Origin: Ustilaginoidea virens
Lineage: Eukaryota > Ascomycota > Sordariomycetes > Hypocreales > Clavicipitaceae
Assembly (NCBI RefSeq): GCF_000687475.1
Contig: NC_057318.1
Coordinates: forward strand, 2,852,001-2,916,000
Direction: 5' to 3'
DNA length: 64,000 bases
The notes under the pieces were generated by a model. That model worked only from the letters and a program-made list of their open reading frames with translations. It was not told the DNA's origin and did no database searches. Positions 31,905 to 43,312 of this stretch are shown here, in pieces (within the stretch, counting starts at the first letter, position 1; each line of letters begins with the position of its first letter). A program made the translations under genes and the position numbers.

Positions 31905-34900
31905 TTACTCCTCATCTTCCTCGTCACTTTGGACGACTCTCCCACGTCTTATTCGCACATGGTGGCGCCGGGTTGTATCTTCGTCATCTCGTCCGCCACC
32001 ACCACCACCACCACCACCACCATCGCCAGCAAGTTCGTCCGCATCTTCGTCGACGTCCATTCTGTCCTCGTCGACGGCATCCTCGTCCCCGCGTGATGAT
32101 GGAGTGCCGTGTCTGTCGAGGCTTCTCTCCGCTCGGTCAAGGGCGTCGTCTTCGTCATCCTGGGCCTCTTCTTCGTCGCTGTTGACTACAATCTCGGCCG
32201 ATTTAAACTTGGACGTTTCCTTCTTAGTCAGACGTCGTCGCTTCGTAGTGTGGTTATCCTCTTCCGAGTCCTCCTCGTCGTCTCGGTCGGCCTTCTTCTT
32301 CCTCGGCACCTTCTTGGACCTGCCCTCGCCGGCGGGACGGCCAGCAGGCTTGCGCTTCCTCTTGACCCTTTCGCCAGTCTCCTCGTCCGTGGTCATGTCG
32401 GCTTCCTGCCTGGCGCGCTCTTCTTCCGCTCTTTGCTCTGCGAGGGCTCTGTCCCGAATGGCGATGGCTTCTCGCTCCTTTCTGATTTTTTCCTGGCGCT
32501 CTCGCTCCTTCTCCATGATGGCCTGGCGCTCTGCCTCGCGGCGTTTGAGCTCGGCATCGCGCTGCTGCCTGGCCGCCTGGATCTTCTCCTTGTTCTTTTC
32601 CTCCCACTCTTTTTGCTTCCCAATGGCTCGTTCTAGCTGCTTGCGCAGCGTGTTACGAGCCATGCTGGCACGCTGCTCAACGTCGTGCTTCGGATAGGGG
32701 GTTTGGGGAAGCGTGGCGATGGCGTCCAGTGATTCAATGGCTTCTTCCAGACCTTCCGCAGCCTTTTCCAGCTGCTCGGCAGTACGTCTGTTCTCGGGTA
32801 GATTTTGGATGGTGGTGACAAGTTGGATCTGTACAAAAGCCACGTTGAACTTGTTGTACACCTGTTCTGGCGCGACTTTGAGAGCCTAACAAAGGCAAAA
32901 AAAAAAAAAAAAAAAAGTCAGTTTCTCGCTGCACCAATAGCTGTCGCTGTAGCGGCGGCATAAACTCACCCGTTGTGCACATTCAAGAGCCTTGTTATAT
33001 GCATCGATGTCCTTTTCGGATCGGCCCTTGTTCAACCACGTTCGCCCCAAGCACGACAGGATGTTTGGGTCGTTGGCTTTCCCGTCCTTTGAGAGAGCCA
33101 TTTCGTAATGCTCGATTGCTTTCGAGTACTGCCTCAACTCGGCGTAGACATGCCCAAGGTTCACAAAGACATGAGCATCTCTCACAGTTTCCCTAACCTT
33201 GTTGAAAATCGCCAGGCCAGTCTTGTAATCCTTCTTGTCCTCCACCAAAGCGATGGCGATGCCTTGAGCAGCATAGGCATTCTTGGGATCCAGCGACAGG
33301 GCCTTCTCGAAAAACTCCACGGCTTTGCCGTATATTGCGCTTCGCTTCTGCTTATCCTGCTCCGTCTCGCGCCGCATCTCTCTGGCCTGCAGCAGGTACA
33401 GGTTGCCCATACCGATGAGAGCATATCGATCATGCTTGTCGTAGTTCTGCAGAGTGTGTTTGTAATGGCGGAACTCCGGGTCTTCTGCAATGTTTGCAGG
33501 TCGTCTTCTAGACTGTACTTTGCCAAGGTACCAACCATACAGAGCTCGAACTTCGAGATCGCTCGTGTTTTCTTGGTAGAGCTTGGCAACAGCATCCGGC
33601 CCTCCCTTGTTGGGGTTCTTCCGCAGCTTTATGTACGCCAGCCTGGTGCGAGCATCCGTGTAGTCATCGTGGCGCGCGAGCAAGCCCTCATATACCTCTA
33701 GCGCCTTGTCCGTCAATCCTCTCGACTCATAACTGCGACCCAAGTTGAAACTGATCGTCGACACCAGAGCATCTGTGTCCAGGCCATGGCCCTTCTCTCC
33801 AATTCTCATGCATGCACCGAGGGCAGCTTCGAACATCTCGCTGGCTAGCTCATGCTTTTCGGCTTGGGAGTGAAAACACCCAATGTTGTTGAGAAGCTGA
33901 GGGGGGAGGCTCTTTCTCATCACCTTTTGCGCAGTGGCTTCGTCCATCGCGTTGGTAGGTCGCTCCGAGGCTGGTATTTGATCCAGCTCCAGTTGTTCGA
34001 CCTGCTGAAGACACTGCAGGGCCTTGTCAGGATGCTCTGCTTCGTATAGTCGAGCCAGGTTGAGCAGGACCGAAGCATCTGGCGAGATTGTCCTCTTTGG
34101 GTCCTTCCAGGAATTCCGGACCCCTTCGAGGAACGCCACAGCCTTCTTCATCTCGGCCGACTTATCCTCCTTGCTATCCGTCTTTTGGCTTGCAAAGATC
34201 TCTTCAGCATACAACGTTCCCAGCAAAATCATGGCTTCGTGGTTTTTTGACTGCTGGTTCATCTTCTCCAACCGGAGCTTAGCTTCTCCCAAATCATTCT
34301 TCAGAACAGACAGCTGGGCAACGCCAAACTTTGCTGGTAGATAGCCAGTATCCGCGCCACCACGAGCATCATCAGCGCGACGATAGTAGTCGCTTGCTTT
34401 CTCAGTATCCCCGTTATAGTGGGCCTTCCGAGCGAGAAGATACCAGCCGTCGCTAGCAATGGCGTTTACGTCGGTGTATTGAATGGCTTTGTGGGCGAGT
34501 TTTTCCGCGTTGTCCCAAGCCTTTCGAGACAGAAAGTATCCAGCAAACGTGGAGCAGGTGATGGGGACGTCCTTGTCGAGTTTGAACGCTTTCTGGGTGA
34601 ATTCCGTCATAGCCCTCCTGTAGAGCTTCAGGAACTCATCGCTACCGACAGGAACATGACCGCTCGCGTCAAGGTAGAAGAGGCCCAGTAAAATGTTGGC
34701 AATCTTGGATTCGGGGTTGATTTCCAAGCTTCTCTCCCAGGCAGCCTTTGCATCCTCTTTGAAGCCGAGCTGCCAGAAACAGCATCCAATTCCGATACGA
34801 GGATCTGGGTCCACCAGGTCTGGCATTTTTTGAAGGACATCTTGATAGATGGCTAGAGCATCTGGGCATTTGCGCATGGAGAAGTAGGCTCGCGCCTTGC

Positions 34901-35573
34901 CCATGAGCGCCAGCATATTCTTCCCCTGCGAAACTCGCAAGGCATCGTCAAAAGACTTGACTGCAGTCTTAAGCAGCTCATTCTTTTCGGTCGCAATGGC
35001 TCCAGCGATTTTCGAGGGCGCTTGCAGCGATGCACGCAGGAGCAGTAGGACGCCTCGAGCGAGGAAAATGGGCGGAAAGGACGGGTTGAGCCGAGCCGCG
35101 TCGTTCAAAGAGGAGGTGGCCAACTGAAGGTAGTACTCCTTGGTTTTGGCTTCAGACACTCGGATCCCATCAGGCGCAACACGCGGTGCCTCGCGGCTTT
35201 TCCACAAGTACATCCAACACAAGCAGCAAATCATGCTGACCTTATCGCGCGGATTGCTGGCGTTGCCCTGGATGGCGCCGCTACCACGGATGAGCATTTC
35301 GATTGCATGGTCAATCTTTCTTTGCTTGGCATAGGCAAGCGCAACCGTCATCCAGTATGTTTTCGCGGCCCTCTCGTTCTCGAACAGGGTGCAAAGCTCG
35401 GTAGGATCGTCCAAAAGGTCCTCCAAGTCGATTTCGACGGCCTCGTCTTCTTGGTCGCCTTGCACAGGAATGTCGATTGCGGAAGGGATGTCGAAGAACC
35501 GAGTGCTGACAGGGCCCGAGATCCGATCGCCATTGGCTACAGCATTTGTCGATCCGTTTGCGACAGCCGCCAT
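31905..35573 (-). CDS. CTR9: RNA polymerase II-associated Paf1 complex subunit Ctr9 (TPR protein)
   Basis: Scaffold of the Paf1 complex, which travels with RNA polymerase II and promotes H2B ubiquitination and H3K4/K36 methylation. Two exons, 35573-32970 and 32885-31905, join in frame across an 84-bp intron (donor GTGAGT, T-rich tract, acceptor TTAG) to 1194 residues, the normal length of fungal Ctr9. The N-terminal marker FDIPSAIDIPVQ is family-specific. Most of exon 1 consists of tetratricopeptide repeats (for example residues about 680-860, with AKAIEHYEMALSKDG-type helices). Exon 2 ends in a long charged coiled-coil (KRREAERQAIMEKERERQ), then basic and acidic low complexity with an 11-Gly run and an end of VVQSDEEDEE. 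The start chosen is the ATG at 35573 (MAAVANGS); an in-frame ATG 33 codons upstream lacks conserved sequence. Divergent from the next gene. Confidence 0.95.
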
Positions 35574-36516
35574 CTTTGTTTCAACAAATTTGAAGGGGGC
35601 GTGAGTGGCAGCGGGTGATGATGGACTGTGAGGGAAGTACGGAGGTGCGCCACAAGCGACCAAGATGGGCAAATCATCAGCCGTGTTAAGATGTAGGGAC
35701 CATAGCCGAATGACTTCAGATCGAGAATGCGCATTAAGGGCGGGCGTGGAACAAGTCGGAAGAAGGGCTGGCTGGCTGTTTTTGTGGTGGTGAATCTCTC
35801 TCTCTCTCTACTTTGACAAGAGACTGAGGCGAGGAAACCGGGTGGTCCGTGCACGGCCTTTGCCTTCCTCGCATCTGCACGAACCACATCCATCAGAGGG
35901 TTATAAAGAGACCAGACGGTTTAGAAAAAAAACCAGACCTTATTAAAACTTGTTTTCTCCATTGAATTATGTAAACACATTTACTTCCACCCTGGGTTTC
36001 CGAAACTTGGAGAGCCAAGAAGAGAAACCAAAGCCCGGGAAGCTGCTGCTGGGCTTCGTCGGCATCCTAAATAGGCACGGGGAATAGGCACAGGGCAACT
36101 TGGAGAGCCAAGTAAGGTGCTCCGTACATATAACGATGAATGTTTGTTGCGCTGATGATGTCTCTGGTTTCTTTCGACGACTACCGAGAGCATTGGACGG
36201 AACAATGCGCAGTGGTCCAGTATTGGTAAGACGATGGGAATCGACCCATTGATGGCAGCATCGTCCGATGAGCTGGTGGCAGCTGCCAGCAGTTGGCACG
36301 AGGCAGTTAGCTGACAGCAAACAAATGGCATGCAATTGATGGACCAGATTGACACCAGGTTCAAAATCGAGCCAAGCATGCCGAGAGCCTTCAAGAGACG
36401 CAAACACGGGCCTCGTTATGCCCGGTGTCCCATTACTCAACCCGGAAACCCTGCTGTCCAAGAAACTCTAGTTATTTCCGTCATTTCGTCATTTCGTCGG
36501 GCTTCACGCCGCTGGG
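35574..36516. other. Divergent promoter region between CTR9 and the membrane-protein gene
   Basis: 943 bp without a convincing gene. It includes a short tctctctctct run at 35798-35810 and a TCCGTA motif at 36121. It should hold both promoters, though no TATA element is evident. Confidence 0.4.
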
Positions 36517-37410
36517 ATGGATTCGGATCAGTCAACGTCCACCGCCACCACCACCTCCACCCTAACCCACAGCCGCCGTTGCATAGGATGGTCCTGCCTT
36601 TCGGACTCGGAAAAGTTTGGCATCATTTTCAGCTCAGTCGTCATCTTTCTATGCATCACGTTGGTATACATGTATTGTCTGGGACAAGCTGTGACATCCC
36701 GGAGAGCTGCCACGGTCAACAAACTATCGTCACAAAGAAACAGAAACTGTGCCCATCCAGATCATCAACCAGGTGCTACTACGCAAGCTTGTTTGCCTTG
36801 CTTACTGAGCCCGACGCAAATCTCACCGAGAATGCCTGGCCGTCGACCGCTCACGCTTCCCGGTCCTCAGCCCTACTACAGGCTGTTGACCTTGTATTGC
36901 TGGGTTACCCTCGTTCCATCTTCAGCTCTGCATCAGATTCCCAATCAGTCTCTTCAACCGAACCAGGCATATGATTCGGAGGCAGAAAGTCCTCCAACAT
37001 CACCGATTGCCCATGAGAGATTGCCGAGTTGGAGGAGTTGGAGGAGAATCATCAATCGGCTGATTCGGCTTCCCGCAGGAAAGGTCTCGACGATTCAAAG
37101 TGGATCAGATGTTTCAAATTCGACGGAAAGTTGTCTAGATGCTGAACTTGCTACAAACTCCACGAGGAAAACCGAGAGAGGTGGTGAAACAAATCGCAGC
37201 TCAAGTAGAGATGCACAGCAGGGAGAGACCTGGATGACGAGACCACAACAGTGCATCGAAGAACTAGTGGACTCCAACAAGTCTATCCGAACTGATAATG
37301 CGACTGTTGATAGCGACGATTTCGAGATTCTAAGCCCATCGTCCTCGATTGAGATGATGAAGCCCGGTTCGTCCCAGCTCGCTCTGGGAAGCCAATTATC
37401 AACCCAATAA
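36517..37410 (+). CDS. Single-pass membrane protein of unknown function
   Basis: A 297-residue open frame without introns. A short Ser/Thr-rich N-terminus with CIGWSCLSDSEKFG leads into one clear membrane span at residues 34-56 (IIFSSVVIFLCITLVYMYCLG). A basic stretch (SRRAATVNK) follows, so the N-terminus is probably outside and the rest cytoplasmic. The C-terminal half is polar, Ser- and Glu-rich and disordered, with patches such as SDDFEILSPSSSIEMM. GRRPLTLPGPQPYYR around residue 104 resembles a motif in hypothetical fungal proteins with an MYCLGR-type span, as far as I remember them. No catalytic motif. The start is the ATG at 36517, because upstream frames are not hydrophobic. That it is real rests on length and the well-formed span. 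Confidence 0.65.
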   Translation: MDSDQSTSTATTTSTLTHSRRCIGWSCLSDSEKFGIIFSSVVIFLCITLVYMYCLGQAVTSRRAATVNKLSSQRNRNCAHPDHQPGATTQACLPCLLSPTQISPRMPGRRPLTLPGPQPYYRLLTLYCWVTLVPSSALHQIPNQSLQPNQAYDSEAESPPTSPIAHERLPSWRSWRRIINRLIRLPAGKVSTIQSGSDVSNSTESCLDAELATNSTRKTERGGETNRSSSRDAQQGETWMTRPQQCIEELVDSNKSIRTDNATVDSDDFEILSPSSSIEMMKPGSSQLALGSQLSTQ

Positions 37411-38350
37411 CCATCTTACTTTATTGCACAAGGGAGAATGAGAACCAAAGTTCTTCCCCGTGACGTGCGAACTACATGGGCAACATCGTGGACTACTTGC
37501 AGATGCAGCTCCGAGGGAAAATGTATGAATCAAAAACAGTCGTTTCATGTTCGCAAAACCGGGCAGGAAGCCATGAGTAGTACTGCATCCTGTGCTTATA
37601 CGTACTTACGATGACAAAACTGTAGGCGCCTTTCTCCCTTGGGACGGACGCAACATCAATTGCTGCGTGGTTGCTGCGTGGTTGCTGCGTCTGCGTGATT
37701 GCTGCGTGCAGAGGCGCAGAGTGGGCGGCGGGCCAGGGTTGGTGGCGGATGTGGTCCGTGCATCACCTTCGTCATCGTCGCCTGGTCTGAAGTTCTGAAC
37801 CAGTGAGAAGCATGCACTGCGGAGTACGTACCTACTCGGTACTGCGGAGTTGGCTCGGTGTTTGATGGAAATCTGGGAATCAAACAAGGGCAGTTGCAGC
37901 TGGGTGCCCCTTCAACTTGCCTACATCCCAAAAGAAACATCGTGCCTGGTTCCTCGCGCGCACGCTTCATCCTCGCCGTATTCGTCACTGTCGTTATTTT
38001 CATGCGATTCGCACTGCCACGAGCCAAGAACCAAACTGCAAACCTCGTCCCAAGAACGGCAATGAGAGGTCGCACGCTTTGAAGTTTGAGACATCCATCC
38101 CCTCCACCACAGAGTCCAGAGGTCCAGACTGCAGGCTCCACAGCTGCGCCGTAACCCGGTACCAAGTACGGTACAGTACATACTACCCAACCCACCTTCC
38201 CCGCCATAAGCCCGGTTTGGTTGAAGCTCATTGCTCATTGTGACATTCGCAGCCTTCCGTCATCGCCCATCGCCCATCGCCCTTCGCGCCACGGGCCAAC
38301 GCACTTCGAAAGAAGTCTTGACAACGCCCTGTAGAAACCGGACCGTCAGT
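37411..38350. other. Intergenic region upstream of SNX41
   Basis: About 940 bp, no recognised gene. It has a near-tandem ggttgctgcgt repeat at 37668-37690 and paired gcggagta(c) motifs at 37819-37849. The closing 300 bp should be the SNX41 promoter and 5' UTR. Confidence 0.4.
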
Positions 38351-38557
38351 ATGTGGAACGACGAAGATAACAATCCCTACGGGACGAGCTTCGACCGTCG
38401 CGATTCACAAACGTCGTCCTCGATAAACCCAACGTCACCAGTCACTCGAAACTGTGAGTGAGAATTTCCAACACGTCCATATCGAATCCGCCATCCGAAA
38501 CTCGCGAATCCGCGATTGAATTGATTCAAAATCGTTATACGGCCCTGAAAAGGCTTT

Positions 38558-38588
<31 letters not shown>

Positions 38589-40663
38589 TCGTCATCGTCG
38601 TCGTCATCGTCATCGTCATCGTCATCGTCCTCATTATTATTGTGCTCACTCACTGAGTATCTAGATCGGTCTTTTGATATCCCACGTACCCCGACTTCTG
38701 ACAGCGAAGAAGATGAACCCGCCTTCAGTCAATCGTCTGCGCCAACTGCCATTAGCGCTAGTCACGAATATGCCTTGGCTGAAGAAGAACCTGCGCAAAG
38801 ACGGAAACCAGGGGGCTACTCAAGCCGCATCGAGCAGATTCTCTATGAAAATCCCAACATGCCCATCCTAATTACCGACGCAGGGAAGAGCTTGGAAAGT
38901 GGTGGCCGGTACATAGTGTACACGATCCGGACGGGAGTATGTTTTTATTATTATTATTATTATTATTTTTTTTTTTATAAATCCACATCTTGTACTTTTC
39001 TTTCACTGACTCTGTTCAAAAAGGACTTGGAAGTCCGGCGACGATACTCCGAATTTGCATCGCTTAGGGACGCTTTAACACGATTGCATCCGACCCTCAT
39101 CATTCCTCCCATTCCAGAGAAACATACCATGGCTGATTATGCTGCCAAACCCACTAGCGCTAAACAAGACCAACAAATCATTGATCTTCGGAAACGCATG
39201 CTCGCTGTCTTCTTGAATCGCTGCCGTCGTATGGAGCCCGTTCGAGATGACGGAGTATGGTGGCGGTTCCTCGATCCTAATGCGAGCTGGGTAAGATTCA
39301 TCACATGTTAGATCCACGGCTGCTAGGTTGGCTAATACATAGCACAATCCTAGAGCGAGGTTCTGCACTCACACCCCGTGTCCTCAATCCCCAAGTCTAT
39401 TCTTAAAGCCCCGCCTTTGGATACGGCAAATCCTTCACCAGCACACAACTTCCTCCCCATACCCTCTGGCTCGGCGAAGCTCAAAACATCGGCCGGGATG
39501 ACTTATGATATCAACCCTTCGGCACCTCAGACAGGAGCACACGTTATCGGGCGTTTTCCTCCGGAATCTACGACGCAAAGCGAGCACGATCTCGACCCGT
39601 ATTTCATCTCGTATGAAGCCTCCATCAAGGAGCTCGAACAGCTTCTGATGGGTCCGATGGAAAAAGTCAACCGCCGGACACTTTCCCACCTGTCGTCTCT
39701 TGCTGCAGACCTTTGCGAACTAGGTTCCAGATACAATGCCTTTGCCCTCTCTGAGCAAGCTCCTTCGCTGGGCCCGGCAATCGAACGAGTCGGGCAGGCT
39801 GCTGATTTGTCCTATATTGCGACCGAAGAGTTGGCGGGCTCTCTGGGATCGAGCTTTGCCGAGCCCATGAGAGAGAATGCGCAATTCGCCGGCGTCGTCA
39901 AGAGTGTGCTTCGATATAGAGTACTGAAACGAGTCCAGCAGGATCTCACCACAGAAGAGCTAGCTAAGAAACGGTCGCTGTTGGAGCAGCTGGAACAAAG
40001 TGAAGCGGAAGCGAGACGGATTGAACAGTACTTGTCGAATAGCCAGCAGTTATCACCACCGCCTAAGCGGTCTACGAGTTTGAAAGAACCGTCGCCTCAG
40101 CACAGACGAGAGACTGGACAAGACGACACGGAGTCTATCGACTCAGATTTCCCCCCAAGCCACGGTGATTTCTCGTCGTCAACACCATCGGCCAGTCAAG
40201 GTCTCCCTGAAAGAAGTGCCAGCGTGTCTCACAGAAAGGCGCCGAGCGGCAACTCCATCACAAACAAGATCTTTGGTCCTCTTCGCCATGCCATTCAGGG
40301 AGTCGCGGACGTGGACCCGGAGCGCACACGTCGCGATACCATTGGTAAAACAAGGGAGTCCATTGGTCAGTTGGAACAGGCGCAAATAGTCTCTGAACGG
40401 GATGTGAAAGAAGCAAGCGCCAGCGTGTTGAAAGACCTGAGGAGATTCCAGAAAGACAAAGAAGATGACTTGAAGCGGTACATGGTAAGCCTGAGCAATC
40501 CTTCCCACGTTTGGACTCCGGGAAGCCGGGTCACAAGGAGAAACTAATTTTGATTGGGCGCACGCAGCTCGCCTATGCCAAGAGTCAAGTCGAATGGGCA
40601 AACAAGAGCAAGCTACAGTGGGAGGAAGCACGGGCGGAAGTTGAAAAGATAGATGAGAACTGA
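38351..40663 (+). CDS. SNX41: Sorting nexin Snx41 (PX-BAR protein)
   Basis: Endosomal PX-BAR protein that, with Snx4, retrieves membrane proteins from endosomes to the Golgi and supports selective autophagy. Exons 38351-38453, 38665-38936, 39024-39290, 39354-40484 and 40568-40663 join in frame to 622 residues. The start MWNDEDNNPYG is a family signature. The PX domain spans about residues 90-215, with RRYSEF at 131-136 (the basic residue contacts PI3P) and PPIPEKH after it. A C-terminal BAR-like region carries helices (EQLLMGPMEKVNRRTLSHL, NAFALSEQAPSLGPAIERVG) and ends in a predicted coiled coil. The stretch around residues 460-520 is Ser/Pro-rich and disordered. Intron 1 is long (211 bp) and contains a (GTC)n-type array. 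Atg20 is the closest alternative. Confidence 0.92.
38560..38632. repeat. Trinucleotide array in SNX41 intron 1
   Basis: About 24 units of gtc or atc. It is open in several frames (poly-Ser, poly-Asp, Arg/His), but splice sites with correct phase on both sides place it in the intron. Confidence 0.8.
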
Positions 40664-41349
40664 TTCTGCTTATGTACCATGGAAGCATCCTCGTGAACCT
40701 CGTTACAAGGGCTACGGGCGCCCTTTTGATGATATTTTTCTTTCCGGAATAAATGAAAAAAGAAAGCACATCTTGCAGACTTGAGGTCTCTCTCTCTTGA
40801 CCATGATTGGGAATCTTTGTACTTGCGGACGATGAAAGAGAAGCTTGTTCTCTGCTCTCTGCTCTCTCTGCTCTCTCTGCTCTCTGCTGTCTTCTGCTCT
40901 CTGCTCTCTCTGAACTCTACGTATTCAAAGTTGCAAACAGCGACGGAAAATTCCGTCAATCAAAGTCTGGCCTGGCCCACTATTGCCTGCACTCTCGATG
41001 CGACCAATGACGATCCAACTCGTCATGGGATGGGGGTCTCTAGAGCCTTCCCGAAACGTGTCAGGGCTGGGCTTATCGATAAAGCGGTCGCGGCCAACTC
41101 GCGTCTTTGCTTGTTGCCAAGTCGGGAAACTTGCGACGACAATGCGTTGGCTAGCCACGCCCAAGGCTTGCTCTGCGCTCACACCATGAAATACTTTTGC
41201 TATTTCCCTTGTCCAAATCAATTGGCCGACTGAAGCCCGCACATTGAGCTCCTTTGGATACTGACGGGGCGCTCCATCCCGAAACAAAGTGCCACTGGGT
41301 TTTTTTTTTTTTTTTTTTTCTTTTCTTTTTTTTTCTCCGCATCGGCAAG
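40664..41349. other. Intergenic region between SNX41 and CEG1
   Basis: About 690 bp. It contains a ctctgct-type pyrimidine array at 40850-40912 and a T-rich run of about 35 bases (41300-41336) ending 14 bp before the CEG1 start codon. Such pyrimidine tracts are common in fungal promoters and leaders. Confidence 0.5.
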
Positions 41350-42613
41350 ATGGAACAGCCCGCCGACGCGCAAATCGCCTCGATAGCGGAGCCCGGCGTA
41401 AAAGCCCACGGCCCTCTCCTCTATTCCATGCGCAAGGAGGTGGCGGATCTCCTGGAACGAAACCAGACCAGCTTCCCCGGCGCCCAACCGGTCAGTTTCG
41501 CGAGACAACATCTCGACGAACTGCAAAAGCAAGAGTATGGATGGGTCCCGCCCGCCCTGCGGCAGAGTGCTTGTTGGGGGTCTTCTTTAATGCTGACAGC
41601 CAGGCGCCGCTAGCTACTACGTCTGCGAAAAGTCCGACGGGATCCGGTACCTGCTCTACTCGACGGCGGACGAAGGCGGAGACGAAGCGCATTATCTCAT
41701 CGATCGCAAAAACGACTACTGGTTCATCACCAACAGGAACCTGCACTTCCCGCTGGAAAACAACAGGCAGGCCTTCCACAAAGAGACCCTTGTGGACGGG
41801 GAGCTGGTATGGGACAGCCTGCCCAACGGCAAGAAGGAGCCTCGCTTCTTGGTCTTTGACTGCCTCGTCATGGATGGCATCAAGCTCATGGACCGGACCC
41901 TGGACAAGCGCCTGGCCTACTTCAAGGAGAGGCTGTACACGCCCTACAAGAAGCTCTTCAAGGAGTTCCCGGGAGAGCTGCAGTTCCAGCCCTTCTTTGT
42001 GGAGATGAAGCCCTTCCAACTGGCCTATGGCATCGAGATGATGTTCAAGCAGGTGCTGCCGAGCCTGAAGCATGGCAACGACGGCCTCATCTTCACGTGT
42101 CGGAACACGCCGTACAAGCACGGCACAGACCCCCACATTCTCAAGTGGAAACCCCCAGAGGAGAACACCATCGACTTCCGGCTGAAGCTTCAGTTTCCCG
42201 TGGTGGAGCCGGACGAGGTGGAGAGGCAGGAGGGCATTACCGAGCCGTTCGTCGACTACGACAGCGTGCCCCGGGCGGAGCTGATGATCTTCATGGGAGA
42301 CAGCGGACCCGCCAAGTACGAGTTTTTCGACGAGCTGTTCATCACCGAAGAGGAGTGGGAGATTCTCAAGGGCCTCAACGATCCCCTGGTGGACCGCGTC
42401 GTTGAGTGCAACCAGGATGAGCAAGGGCGGTGGCGCCTTCTGCGCTTCAGGGACGACAAGACGGAGGCGAACCACAAGAGCACCGTCTTGAGCGTGCTCG
42501 ACAGCATCAGCGACCGCGTGTCTGACAGGGACCTGTACAGGGCGGCCGGGTCAATAAGGGATAGTTGGAAGGCCCGCCAAGCTCGAGCAGACCAAGCCAG
42601 GCGAGGTCGGTAG
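41350..42613 (+). CDS. CEG1: mRNA-capping enzyme alpha subunit, mRNA guanylyltransferase
   Basis: Transfers GMP from GTP to the 5'-diphosphate end of nascent mRNA, through a lysine-GMP intermediate, in the nucleus. Exons 41350-41534 and 41614-42613 join in frame (79-bp intron, GTATGG...CTAG) to 394 residues, the usual size. YYVCEKSDGIRYLLYS contains motif I (KxDG) with K68 as the nucleophile. DGELVWDS is motif III and DGLIFTCRNTPYKHGTDPHILKWKPP covers motifs IV and V. WRLLRFRDDKTEANH near the C-terminus is the OB-fold motif VI region (RxDK). All key residues are present. The C-terminus is basic (WKARQARADQARRGR). The acceptor was chosen because it restores KQDYYVCEKSDG as in homologues. Confidence 0.95.
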
Positions 42614-43312
42614 ACGGCTCAGGGGTGCTTAGCAGCATGTCTTTATTTTCATTCTCGTTCTTATTTTTTTTTTCTCTATTTTTTAGTATTATTTTTTTTT
42701 TATTTTTTGCGGCATCGAGTTGGAGAGTATCGGGGGATGGGGCTATTGGTATACTCAGGCGCATGGGTTCTGTTCTGGCTTGGATTGATGGGATGTGGTC
42801 ATGGTTCGCTGGATTGTTTTCGATGGCGTTTGCCGTAGACTTGGGAACTGGCATCAGTACACGTCTTCGATTTTCCTCACCTCTTTGGTGCCAACAATCT
42901 TTATGAACGCAGCGGAAGCGGTGCAGAAGCTGCTAAAGGGGCCGTCGGAGTGACAAGATTCTGTCGACGACAAGACGCGCATCTACCCGGGTTGATGGAC
43001 TTTTTCCTAAGCGTTTTATTGGTCCTCAGCTAAAAGTCTCTACACTGCAATTATCCTGACTATCCAGGAAACTAGGGGCATTTTCCGCATCAAACTCCGC
43101 AAAAGAGAGGTAAAAAGAGAAGAGTGAACATCGGCTGGATATCATGCCGACAAATGAGCACAGAAGGGGAAAATAATAAAAGAAAAACAAAAAAAACAAC
43201 AAAATCCTGCCCCTCTTCCTTTCGTGGCAAAGCTGGTAATGAGACGAGGCCAAGAAGGAAAAAATAAGAATCTCCAGATTCTAAGCCAAGCCTCTCCCAT
43301 CTCTCTTCTTTT
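42614..43312. other. Convergent 3' region between CEG1 and the GPI-protein gene
   Basis: About 700 bp with T-rich runs just after the CEG1 stop (42662-42708) and A-rich runs at 43170-43201 on the other side. No coding frame was recognised. Confidence 0.5.

Noticed and set aside
31888..32697. 269-codon plus-strand frame rich in Ser and Pro
   Set aside because: Antisense to the low-complexity C-terminus of CTR9; the Ser and Arg runs are complements of acidic and Gly codons.
41492..42475. 327-codon minus-strand frame
   Set aside because: Mirror of the GC-rich third-position bias in CEG1, whose guanylyltransferase motifs are on the plus strand.
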